From CBDUXP01 sp965371225 [NCBI: uncultured bacterium] (GTDB taxonomy: Bacteria; Abyssobacteria; SURF-5; CBDUXP01): DNA of 64,000 nucleotides. How positions within the stretch are numbered: position 1 is the stretch's first letter; every line of letters starts with the position of its first letter. The position numbers and the translations under genes are program-made. The notes under the pieces are model-generated. The model was not told where the DNA came from and made no database searches. It saw only the letters and a program-made list of their open reading frames with translations. Shown here piece after piece: positions 8,360 to 16,743 of the stretch. The stretch is from the NCBI GenBank assembly GCA_965371225.1, contig CBDUXP010000001.1, positions 146,111 to 210,110 of the forward strand, written 5' to 3'.

Positions 8360-9842
8360 ACTCGCCGCGCAGTGGAACGCGCCCGCGGACCGGAGACTGC
8401 CCGATCCGCTCGTCTATGCCGCCATCACAGCGCTCGCTGTCGCGGTCGCCGCGGGCACCCTGCTGGAGTTGTGGGTCCAGACCCTCCTCGTGCTGGTGGG
8501 AATCAGCTTCCTGCTCGCCGTCCTCATACGACCTCTGGTCGGCCTGCTGGCTTGGCTCGTGACGGCACCCGTTCTGAACTACTACGTGCACGTGCGCCTT
8601 CCCGTCGGGGTGCCGGACATTACGTTCCAGCGGTTGGTGATCGGCCTGCTGCTGCTGGTGGTGCTGGCGCCGGTGATCCTCGGCCGCAAACCGTTTCCCC
8701 GCATCGGCGCTACGGAGAAGGCGATGCTGGTGTTTTCCGTGCTGGGGTTCATCTCGTGTTTCTTCGGCGCCCCCCCCGTGCACAGAAATGTGGAGCTGTT
8801 TCTGCGCGCGTATTGCATGCCGTTTCTTATCTTCTTCACCACGACCCACCTGGTGCGAAGCGATCGGGACCTCCGACTCGCCCTCTGGCTGATCGTCCCC
8901 CAAGCCGTGTACCTGGCCCTCCTCGGCATCTACCAGCGGTTCACGGGCACGCTGCTCCTCGTGCCTGCCTCGGCCGAGTTGCAGTCCACATACCTCTTAC
9001 TCGTGGGCCGCGCGACGGGCCCGTTCGCGAACTCGGTCGAGTTCGGGATCGTTGTGGCCATCGGCTTGGTGGTCATGATCGTGCTGCTCGCGCACCGGCG
9101 GCATGACGCGCACGCCGTGCTGTTGTGGGCCGTCATCCCCATTGCCGCCCTGGGCATCTTCTACAGTTATACGCGCGCCGTGTGGCTCGGGCTCGCCCTC
9201 GCCCTCGCCGGGCTGTACTTCTGGGTGCCCCGGATGCGGCGCATGCTGGGGGTCGGGACACTCCTTGGCGGGCTCGGGGCGCTCGTCAGCGTGCCCCTGT
9301 TCCTGGCCGACCCCCTGTTTCTTAGCCGCCTGTCCGCGACCAACCCGATCACGGGCCGCCTCCTCATGTATCCCACGGTCGTCCGCATGGCCATGGCTAA
9401 ACCGCTCTTCGGGTACGGGTTTGCCCCCACGACGTTCTCGCAGGCGCGCGGCGAATTTTTCGACACCTTTGCGGGGATCGGGATCAGCACGGCCCGGGCG
9501 TTGAATCCTCCGCACAATGAAATGTTGCACGTGCTCGTGCTCACGGGTTTTGTGGGGCTGGCCGCGTACGTGGCCGTTTATGTGGGCGTCTGGCGAGACG
9601 GCCGGCGCCTGGCCGCGCTGACGGAGCCGTCGGATGCCTTCGGGCGTGGCTTCCTGGGCATCTACCGGGCCGTCTTCGTCATCGTCGCCGTCAATATGCT
9701 GTTCATCGACCTGGTGTTCCTCACGTACCTGACCGGGTTCGTGTTCTTCTTCTTCGGGCTCATGCAGGCGCGGCTGCGAATGCGGCAAGCGGCCCAGCTC
9801 GCACCGGGCGCGCGCGGGGACGCGGGGGCCGCGGACGGGTAG
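8352..9842 (+). CDS. O-antigen ligase/polymerase-like membrane protein (Wzy type)
   Basis: This polytopic membrane protein has about ten to twelve hydrophobic helices and a large periplasmic loop late in the sequence (about residues 330-390, with PTVVRMAMAKPLFGYGF and NPPHNEMLHVLVLTGF). That loop pattern is typical of the O-antigen ligase/Wzy family (PF04932). It would polymerise flipped repeat units on the periplasmic face. The position between assembly genes and glycosyltransferases fits a polymerase better than a ligase. ATG at 8352 is chosen because upstream codons in the same frame lie inside the deacetylase gene. Confidence 0.83.
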   Translation: MPELAAQWNAPADRRLPDPLVYAAITALAVAVAAGTLLELWVQTLLVLVGISFLLAVLIRPLVGLLAWLVTAPVLNYYVHVRLPVGVPDITFQRLVIGLLLLVVLAPVILGRKPFPRIGATEKAMLVFSVLGFISCFFGAPPVHRNVELFLRAYCMPFLIFFTTTHLVRSDRDLRLALWLIVPQAVYLALLGIYQRFTGTLLLVPASAELQSTYLLLVGRATGPFANSVEFGIVVAIGLVVMIVLLAHRRHDAHAVLLWAVIPIAALGIFYSYTRAVWLGLALALAGLYFWVPRMRRMLGVGTLLGGLGALVSVPLFLADPLFLSRLSATNPITGRLLMYPTVVRMAMAKPLFGYGFAPTTFSQARGEFFDTFAGIGISTARALNPPHNEMLHVLVLTGFVGLAAYVAVYVGVWRDGRRLAALTEPSDAFGRGFLGIYRAVFVIVAVNMLFIDLVFLTYLTGFVFFFFGLMQARLRMRQAAQLAPGARGDAGAADG

Positions 9843-9848
9843 GCGCCG

Positions 9849-11066
9849 ATGCCCGCGACGGTACACGCGCCGCCGGCCACTGCCGTGGCCGATCCCCCGG
9901 TGGTCATGCACCTGCTCCCGACGCTGGCGACCGGCGGTGCGGAAATGATGGTGTTGCGCGTGCAAGAGCGCGTCCGGCGGCGCGGCCGGTACGCCCCCCT
10001 CATCTGCACCCTGCGCGATGGCGGCACATTGCTCGACGCGTTCCGCGCCCAGGGCTTGCCGGTGCTGGTCCTCGGCCTGCCTCGCCGCAGTCTGTTCAGC
10101 TTCCCGGCGTTCCTCTATGACGTGACCCGCCTGTGTCTGGCCATCCGGCGGGCCATGCGCGCGCACGGCGTCCGCCTCCTGCAGTCGCATCTGCCTGATG
10201 CGGATTTGCTCGCGCTCGCAGTGGGCCGCCTGACGGGCGTCCCGACCGTGCTGACGCACCAGAGCAGTCAGCTCATCCCGGTGCGGCGCCGGCCCGGCCT
10301 GCGTTTGAGTCTGCGGCGTTGGCTGGTCCGCCGGCTGTACCGGCATGCGGATGCCCTGATCGCCGTCTCGCCGACCGTCACGGAGATGCTGACGACGCAG
10401 GCGCGGGTACCCGAGGCCAACATCAGCCTGATCTTCAACGCGGTGGACGCGCCGGGGAAGGCGTCGGCTGCGGCGCGCGCCGCCGCACGGAAGGTATTCG
10501 GCGTCGCGGAAGGCGAGTACGTCATCCTGTGCACCGCGCGCCTGGTGGCAAACAAGGGGCAGGCGTATCTCGTCGACGCCTTGCCGCACCTGCCGGCGGA
10601 CGTCGGGCCCGTGCATGTGATCTTCATCGGCGAGGGTGACGACCGGGAAGCGCTCGAGACACGGGCTCGGGCGATACCCGCACCGCACCGGGTCACGTTC
10701 CTCGGGCTGCGGGCGGACGCGGTGGATCTCTTGGCCGGCGCAGACCTGTTCTGCCTGCCCAGCCTGCGCGAAGGTCAATCCCTCGCGCTTCTGGAGGCGC
10801 TGGCGCGCCAGGTACCGGTGGTGGCGACACGGGCACCTGGCATTCGGGACACCCTTGCGGACGGCCGGCACGCGCTGCTGGTCCCCCCCGAGGATGCCCC
10901 GGCCCTGGCCGACGGCATTGCCCAACTTGCACGCGACCCCGCGCAGGCCGCACGGCTAGCGGTGGCCGGCTACGCCTTCGTGGCAGAGCGGTACTCCTTG
11001 GACAGCGCGGCGGAGCGAACGGAAGCGCTGTACGCCCGCTTGCTGAACGGACGGGCTCGGCGATGA
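9849..11066 (+). CDS. GT4 family glycosyltransferase 1
   Basis: This cytoplasmic GT-B glycosyltransferase would add a sugar to the undecaprenyl-linked repeat unit. The N-terminal domain has HLLPTLATGGAEMMVLRV, the usual glycine-rich loop. The C-terminal donor-binding domain begins near residue 215 with ILCTARLVANKGQAYLVDAL. The acidic motif is PSLREGQSLALLEALA, with the expected glutamates. At 405 residues it is typical. It lies 6 nt after the polymerase gene and overlaps the next glycosyltransferase by 4 nt, so the three GT4 genes are very probably co-translated. Confidence 0.9.
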   Translation: MPATVHAPPATAVADPPVVMHLLPTLATGGAEMMVLRVQERVRRRGRYAPLICTLRDGGTLLDAFRAQGLPVLVLGLPRRSLFSFPAFLYDVTRLCLAIRRAMRAHGVRLLQSHLPDADLLALAVGRLTGVPTVLTHQSSQLIPVRRRPGLRLSLRRWLVRRLYRHADALIAVSPTVTEMLTTQARVPEANISLIFNAVDAPGKASAAARAAARKVFGVAEGEYVILCTARLVANKGQAYLVDALPHLPADVGPVHVIFIGEGDDREALETRARAIPAPHRVTFLGLRADAVDLLAGADLFCLPSLREGQSLALLEALARQVPVVATRAPGIRDTLADGRHALLVPPEDAPALADGIAQLARDPAQAARLAVAGYAFVAERYSLDSAAERTEALYARLLNGRARR

Positions 11067-12241
11067 CCGCGCGGCCCACCATCGCGTTTGTCACCACGTC
11101 GTTGATCGTCGGCGGACAGGAGCGGTCTCTGGTGGACTTGGCCGTCGGCTTGAACGGCGACCGCTTCCGCACGCTCGCCATCACGACGAAGATGCCGGGT
11201 CCCTTGGCCGCCGACCTCCGGCGCGCCGGCATCCCGGTATACAGCGACCTGTTGCGCTCGCGCTACGACGTCCGCATCCTCCCGCGCCTGGTCCGCATCC
11301 TGAAACGCGAACGGGTGGATGTGGTGTACACCATCGGCAGTGGGGACAAGATGTTCTGGGGGCGGCTCGCCGCCCGACTCGCCGGGGTTCCGATCGCGAT
11401 CGCGTCCATACGCAAAACCCGGAGCGCGGATGGAACGCACAGCATCGAGTGGTTAAACCGGCTGCTCACCCCGCTTACGGATTGCATCATCGCCGTCGGC
11501 GCCGCCCAAGCGGCGTACCTGCGAGAGTGTGAGGGGATCCCGCCCAGGCTCCTGCGCGTCATCCACAACGGGGTGCCGGTGGCGCGCTTCCCGCGGGAAC
11601 CGGACGCGGCTACGGCACTGGCCGCGCGGCAGGCGCTCGGGCTGCCCGCAGACGCGCCGGTCATCGGCATCGTTGCGGCCCTGCGGCCGGAAAAGGCGCA
11701 CGAAGTGTTCCTGGAAGCCGCCCGCCACACCCGCACGCAACACCCGACGACGCACTTTCTGGTAATCGGGGACGGGCCGCGCCGGGCAGAGCTGGAAACC
11801 CTGGCGGAAGCGCAGGGGCTGGCCGACTGTGTGCACTTTCTCGGGACGCGGGCCGATGTGGCGCACGTGCTCCCCGCGCTGGACGTGATTTGCCTCAGCT
11901 CGCACCCGCTGGTGGAAACGTTCCCCGTGTCCATCCTCGAGGGCATGGCCGCGGCGCGGCCGGCGGTGGTGACGGATGTGGGCAGCCTGCGCGAGATGGT
12001 CCGGCATGACGAGACGGGGCTCGTAGTCCCTGCGGACAATCCGGCCGCCTTGGCCGAGGCCTGGGGGTGGATGATTGCGCATCCGGCCGAGCGCCGCGCG
12101 ATGGGCCGGGCGGGCCGGCAGCGGTTCCTGGAACGCTTTACACTCGCCATCACCCTGCGCACACACGAGGACCTGTTCGATGAGCTGCTGGCGCGCGGAC
12201 CGCGACTCGCGCGCGTGCCGGCCGGGGAGACGGTCTCGTGA
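11063..12241 (+). CDS. GT4 family glycosyltransferase 2
   Basis: This is another GT-B glycosyltransferase for repeat-unit assembly. It has the N-terminal VTTSLIVGGQERSLVDLA loop and a C-terminal Rossmann domain starting IGIVAALRPEKAHEVFLEAA near residue 200. An EX7E-type motif lies within HPLVETFPVSILEGMA, and VGSLREMV follows. At 392 residues it has normal family length. Both ends overlap neighbours by 4 nt. Acceptor and donor sugars cannot be assigned from sequence alone. Confidence 0.9.
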   Translation: MTARPTIAFVTTSLIVGGQERSLVDLAVGLNGDRFRTLAITTKMPGPLAADLRRAGIPVYSDLLRSRYDVRILPRLVRILKRERVDVVYTIGSGDKMFWGRLAARLAGVPIAIASIRKTRSADGTHSIEWLNRLLTPLTDCIIAVGAAQAAYLRECEGIPPRLLRVIHNGVPVARFPREPDAATALAARQALGLPADAPVIGIVAALRPEKAHEVFLEAARHTRTQHPTTHFLVIGDGPRRAELETLAEAQGLADCVHFLGTRADVAHVLPALDVICLSSHPLVETFPVSILEGMAAARPAVVTDVGSLREMVRHDETGLVVPADNPAALAEAWGWMIAHPAERRAMGRAGRQRFLERFTLAITLRTHEDLFDELLARGPRLARVPAGETVS

Positions 12242-13407
12242 TCCCCGTCGGCCACTTCATCCGGACGTGGTTGCGGCCGACGGAGACCTTCGTGTGGCAG
12301 CCGCTCGCGCACCACGTGCGGTATCGCCCCGTCGTGCTGGCGCGAGACTGGCTGCCGAGTGCGCCCGCGTGCGCCGCGGAGGTGCACATCGCGAGTCGGG
12401 CGCTGCGTGGGCCGGCGCGGACCTGGGCCGACCTGCGCTATCGCGCGCACCGGGGCCTGGTCGGCGCGGAACGCCGCTACTACACGCGCACCCTGCGGGC
12501 GGCCGGGTGTGCGCTCGTGCACGCGCAATTCGCCACGGACGCGCGGTACGTGTTGCCGGCGGTGCGCGATGCGGGCTTGCCCTTCGTGGTCAGCGTGCAC
12601 GGGTATGACTATTCGCGCTTCCCGCAGAGTTACGGCGGCCTGGGACAGCGCTACCTCCGGCCGCTCTTCGAGAGTGGGGCGCGGTTCATCGCCGTGGCCG
12701 GCGCGGTGCGGGACGCGCTGGTGGATCTCGGCTGCCCGGCGGAACGCATTACGGTGTTGAGCTTCGGGATCGACACCGAGCAATTCAGCCCGGGACCATC
12801 CTCCCCGGCGTCCGACGGCTGCACGTTCCTCATGGTGTCCGGTTTCACCCAAAAGAAGGGCGTGCCGACGGCCATTCGCGCGTTCGACCGCGTGCGCCGC
12901 GAGGTGCCTGGCGCGCGGTTGGTCCTCGCGGGCACGGGGCCGGAGCGGGCGACCGCCGAGGCGTTGGTGCGCGACCGCGGCCTGCAGGAGCACGTGACGT
13001 TTCCGGGGTTTGTACCGCAAGCGGACCTGCCGGCGCTGTACCGCCGCTGCCAGGTGTTCGTGCAACCGAGCGAAACCACCGCGGCCGGCGACAAGGAAGG
13101 CATCCCCACCGTGATGATGGAAGCGTACGGCTGCGGCCTGCCGGTTATCGCCACGACGCACGCGGGGATACCCGAACTCGTTACCGACGGGGACAATGGG
13201 TACCTGGTGCCGGAACGTAATGTCGAGGCCCTCGCGGCGCGCATGCAGCAGCTCGCCGAGCGGGCGGACCTGCGGCACGCGTTTGGCGAAGCGGGGCGGC
13301 ATCGCATCCTGGCGGACTACAACGTGCGAACGCAGACCGCCCGCCTGGAAGCCCTCTACGACCTGTGCATGGGAGAGAGTGGGGCCGCGGTCGGGGCCGC
13401 GGGATGA
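12238..13407 (+). CDS. GT4 family glycosyltransferase 3
   Basis: This third GT-B glycosyltransferase is closest in look to colanic-acid WcaL/AmsK-type enzymes. Visible markers are VSVHGYDYSRFP in the acceptor domain, LMVSGFTQKKGVPTAI opening the donor domain, and EGIPTVMMEAYGCGLPVIAT as the EX7E motif. GTG at 12238 overlaps the preceding stop (GTGA), which supports this start even though the upstream frame is open. It is the last of the clustered glycosyltransferases before the flippase gene. Confidence 0.9.
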   Translation: MIPVGHFIRTWLRPTETFVWQPLAHHVRYRPVVLARDWLPSAPACAAEVHIASRALRGPARTWADLRYRAHRGLVGAERRYYTRTLRAAGCALVHAQFATDARYVLPAVRDAGLPFVVSVHGYDYSRFPQSYGGLGQRYLRPLFESGARFIAVAGAVRDALVDLGCPAERITVLSFGIDTEQFSPGPSSPASDGCTFLMVSGFTQKKGVPTAIRAFDRVRREVPGARLVLAGTGPERATAEALVRDRGLQEHVTFPGFVPQADLPALYRRCQVFVQPSETTAAGDKEGIPTVMMEAYGCGLPVIATTHAGIPELVTDGDNGYLVPERNVEALAARMQQLAERADLRHAFGEAGRHRILADYNVRTQTARLEALYDLCMGESGAAVGAAG

Positions 13408-13452
13408 ACGTGCGCGACACGGGCGTCCGCGCAGACCCGGCGGGGGAAGACG

Positions 13453-14829
13453 ATGCCTGAACCCGAAGCGCCGCTCGGTGCCGCCGGGCGCATCGGCGCA
13501 AACATCCGGCGCATGCTGACGAACAGCGCCGGCGTGCTCGCGTTGCACTTCGTCGCGACGATCCTCCTCTCCCGGTGGCTGCTACCGGAAGGCAAGGGGA
13601 TCTATGCGCTCGTCATCCTGATCCCCATGACGCTCGCGCGCGTGGCGAGTTTGGGCATGCCTCAGGCGCTCACCCACTACGTGGGCAAGGATGAATCGCG
13701 CGTCCCGGCGCTGCTGGCCGGTGCGACGCTCGTGGCAGCCGTCGCGGGCGGCGCGTGCATCGTGGCGTTTGCCGTCGTGGAGCGGTCCTACCCCTTGGCG
13801 ATTTTCGCGCACGCGCCGACGCCTGCGAAGATCGCGGCCGTCGGCATCGTCCCCCTCCTGCTGTGGGTGCAGTTCGCCTCCGGGCTGCTGTTGGGCCTCG
13901 ACCGCCAAGCGGCGTACCGCGGCGTGCGCTTGACGGAAGCGGTCGCGCTGCTGGTGGGCGTGGCGGCGCTCGTCGTGGGCCGCGGCTACCTGGTGTACGG
14001 CGCGCTGGGCGCCTGGCTGGCCTCGCAGGTCGCAGCCGCAGCCGTGTGTCTCGCCACGCTCGCGCGCTACCGCTTGTTGCGGTTCCGCTGGGACGGCGCC
14101 CTCCTGCTCCGGTGCCTACGGTACGGCGGCGCCGCGTGGATCGGGGGGATGGCCAGTTACCTGCTCCTCCGCGCGGACCTCTACCTGGTCAATGCATACC
14201 TGGGATCGGAGGCGGTGGGCCATTATTCCGTCGCGGTCGCGCTGTTCACGATTCTGTTCACCCTGCCCCTCTCCGGCGCGCTCGCTGTGTTGCCACAGGT
14301 CACGCGCACGGATGCGGCGGAGGCGCGGCGCATCACGGCCCTCACTTCGCGCGTGATCACGTTGGCTTGCGTCGTGGTCGCAAGTGTCAGCCTCCTGGTG
14401 GCACCGGCGGGGGTGGTCTTGCTCTTCGGAGAAGCATTCGCACCGGCCATCGCACCGCTGCTGCTGTTGCTACCCGTGTTCCTGCTATTCGGCGCGGGCG
14501 CCATCGTGCACGCCGCGATGCAGGGTATGGGCGACCTCCGCCCCTACGCGTACGCGAACCTGGCCGGGATGGTGCTGAACATTACGCTGAATCTGTTCTG
14601 GATTCCGCGATGGGGTCTGCCGGGCGCGGCCGCGGCGTCGACCATCGCGTACCTGCTCATGGCGGCCCTCCAGGTGGCCGCGTACGCGCGCAGGTCGGGA
14701 ACACCGGTGCGGGACTTACTGATCGTGAAGCGGGACGATTGGTCACTCGTGGCCGACTTCGTGCGGTTTCGCCGGCCCCCCCAGCTCGGGACCGCCGCGC
14801 CCGCTGCCACACCCACCGCCCACCCGTGA
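13453..14829 (+). CDS. Oligosaccharide flippase (Wzx-like, MOP superfamily)
   Basis: This polytopic membrane protein of about 12-14 helices would flip the lipid-linked repeat unit to the periplasmic side. The N-terminal NSAGVLALHFVATILLSRWL and the later LFWIPRWGLPGAAAASTIAY segments are typical of polysaccharide biosynthesis proteins of the MOP/Wzx group. At 458 residues it is family length. A GGGGGAAG-like ribosome-binding site precedes ATG 13453. Its stop overlaps the asparagine-synthetase-like gene by 4 nt. Confidence 0.88.
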   Translation: MPEPEAPLGAAGRIGANIRRMLTNSAGVLALHFVATILLSRWLLPEGKGIYALVILIPMTLARVASLGMPQALTHYVGKDESRVPALLAGATLVAAVAGGACIVAFAVVERSYPLAIFAHAPTPAKIAAVGIVPLLLWVQFASGLLLGLDRQAAYRGVRLTEAVALLVGVAALVVGRGYLVYGALGAWLASQVAAAAVCLATLARYRLLRFRWDGALLLRCLRYGGAAWIGGMASYLLLRADLYLVNAYLGSEAVGHYSVAVALFTILFTLPLSGALAVLPQVTRTDAAEARRITALTSRVITLACVVVASVSLLVAPAGVVLLFGEAFAPAIAPLLLLLPVFLLFGAGAIVHAAMQGMGDLRPYAYANLAGMVLNITLNLFWIPRWGLPGAAAASTIAYLLMAALQVAAYARRSGTPVRDLLIVKRDDWSLVADFVRFRRPPQLGTAAPAATPTAHP

Positions 14830-16739
14830 GCGCCTTCGCCGCCATTTTCGAGTGTGCCCAGGGCCACGGCACTCTCGCCGAGGATTTGCGCCGCGTGCAT
14901 GAGGTCGGTGCGCGACGCCCGCACCAGGCGGCTGGGTCCCGCAGCGATGCCAGCGCCGGCCTGACCGCACATCTGGTCGCCACGGCGGCGGGCGAGCCCC
15001 CGGCCGCGGTGCCACAGGACGCGCGCGGGCGCATGGCGGCGTGTGCCGGTACCTTCTACAACCTGGGCGATCTCGCCCCGGCCCTCGACCTCACGGCGGC
15101 GCAGGCCGACCGGCTGTCCACCGCCGAACTGCTGCTCCGTGCGTACGAGCGCTGGGGGGATCGCTTCGTCGAGCACGTGGTCGGCGAATTTTCGTTCGCC
15201 CTGTGGGATCCGTTGGAACGGCGCCTGCTCGCCGGGCGCGATCCGCTCGGTGTGCACTCTCTCTTTTATTTTTGGGACGGGGAAACGCTGGTGGCGGCCA
15301 ATAGCATTGCGCAAGTCCTGGCGCATCCGCGCGTGGCGCGAGACCCGGATTGGGCGCAGGTCGGCGTGTTCCTGCTGGGGGAGATGGGCCAGCGGGCGAT
15401 GGGCGAGGCGACGTGCTTCGCGCAGGTGCGCCGCCTGCTCCCAGGCCACGTGCTCCGCGCGCGCGGCGGGCGGCTGGAAACCGAGCGCTACTGGCGCGTG
15501 GACCCCACGTCCACGATCCGGTTCGAGGCGGATGACGCGTACGGCGCCGCCTTTCGCGAGGTGCTGGGCACGGCCGTCGCGGACCGGATGCGCAATGTGA
15601 CGGCGCTGGGGGCGAACTTGAGCGGCGGGCTCGACTCCGCCTCCCTGGTGGTGCTAGCGGACCGGATGCGGCAGGCGCACGCCCCCCCGCTGCCGACGTT
15701 CTCGGCCGTGTTCCCTGAAGTGGAAGCGTACGACGAACGGGACGCCATCGGGAGCGTGCTGGAACGCACGAATACGACCCACCGGTACTTGTCCAATGGG
15801 GCGGACGATCTCTTCGGTTCGATCGATGCGTTTTTCGATGCTCACGACGAGCCTACCATCGGCTTTTCGGCCCTGGTCTTCTGGCTATTGAAAACCGGCC
15901 CCGCCGAAGCGGGCGCCCGTGTGGTCTTGAACGGCGTAGGCGCGGACGAGAGTCTGATGGGTTCGCTGTACTACTTCGCGGACCTGCTCCGCGCCGGCCA
16001 GTTCGGGCCGCTCCACGCGGAACTGGCTGCCTATCAGAAACACGATGCGTTCCACCTCCGCGACAGCGGAACCCGGTTGCTGTTCCGCTTCGGGCTGCGT
16101 CCGCTGGCCCCGGCGTGGCTGCGCAGGGCGCAGCGCCGCTTCGCCCCCGTGGCGCAACCGGAGTGGATGCCCGCCGACTTCGTCAACGGCAGCGGCGTGT
16201 TGGACCGGATCCGCGCGCGGCCCCCCCGCCTGTTCCGGTCCGAATTCCATCAACGGATGCACGACGGACTCTTCTCCGACTACACGCCCCATCTCCTCAG
16301 CTACGAAGAGGCGGGAGCGGCCGCGCGCGGATTCGCGTACCGCTTCCCGTTTCTCGACTCGCGGGTGGTGCAGTTCCTGTTCGCCCTCCCGCGCGATCAG
16401 TTGCTGCGGGGGGGCGTCCCCAAGGTCGTCCTGCGGTCGGCGGTGCAGGGGCTGGTGCCCGAAGCGATTCGCACCAAGATCGTCAAGTCGGGCATCCCGC
16501 TGCTGATCGATACGTGGCAAACCACTACTTATCGCGACCGGATCGAGGAGTGCCTCACGGATCGAGTGCTCGACGACTGTCCGGTCGTCGCGGCCGGTGC
16601 GCTCCCCCGCCTGTTCCGGGCCTACGTGGACGGCCGGCGGGAGTTGCGGGGCCTGGTCTGGCGTGCGTTTCACCTGACGCACTGGCTGCAGCGCCATACG
16701 GCCGCTGGCGCGCCGGCCACCGAGGCCGGAGCCCACTGA
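14826..16739 (+). CDS. Asparagine-synthetase-like amidotransferase lacking the N-terminal Cys
   Basis: This 637-residue protein has the AsnB layout: an N-terminal Ntn-type glutaminase-like domain, then an ATP-pyrophosphatase synthetase domain with LSGGLDSASL near residue 265 and NGVGADESLMG. In true AsnB the second residue is a catalytic cysteine (MCGI); here the protein starts V/M-SAFAAIFE, so the glutaminase nucleophile is missing. DPLGVHSLFYF and RLLPGHVL are otherwise conserved. Exosortase-A-type polysaccharide loci carry an AsnB-like amidotransferase, so it may amidate a uronic-acid residue or precursor, perhaps with free ammonia or another amine. GTG 14826 overlaps the flippase stop; no in-frame MCG start is seen. 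Confidence 0.82.
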   Translation: MSAFAAIFECAQGHGTLAEDLRRVHEVGARRPHQAAGSRSDASAGLTAHLVATAAGEPPAAVPQDARGRMAACAGTFYNLGDLAPALDLTAAQADRLSTAELLLRAYERWGDRFVEHVVGEFSFALWDPLERRLLAGRDPLGVHSLFYFWDGETLVAANSIAQVLAHPRVARDPDWAQVGVFLLGEMGQRAMGEATCFAQVRRLLPGHVLRARGGRLETERYWRVDPTSTIRFEADDAYGAAFREVLGTAVADRMRNVTALGANLSGGLDSASLVVLADRMRQAHAPPLPTFSAVFPEVEAYDERDAIGSVLERTNTTHRYLSNGADDLFGSIDAFFDAHDEPTIGFSALVFWLLKTGPAEAGARVVLNGVGADESLMGSLYYFADLLRAGQFGPLHAELAAYQKHDAFHLRDSGTRLLFRFGLRPLAPAWLRRAQRRFAPVAQPEWMPADFVNGSGVLDRIRARPPRLFRSEFHQRMHDGLFSDYTPHLLSYEEAGAAARGFAYRFPFLDSRVVQFLFALPRDQLLRGGVPKVVLRSAVQGLVPEAIRTKIVKSGIPLLIDTWQTTTYRDRIEECLTDRVLDDCPVVAAGALPRLFRAYVDGRRELRGLVWRAFHLTHWLQRHTAAGAPATEAGAH

Positions 16740-16743
16740 GACC

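Noticed and set aside
8997-10925. 642-residue minus-strand open frame
   Set aside because: It runs antisense to the polymerase and first GT4 gene; charged, low-complexity sequence without family features.
11263-13548. 761-residue minus-strand open frame
   Set aside because: Antisense shadow of two GT4 genes whose motifs are clear on the plus strand.
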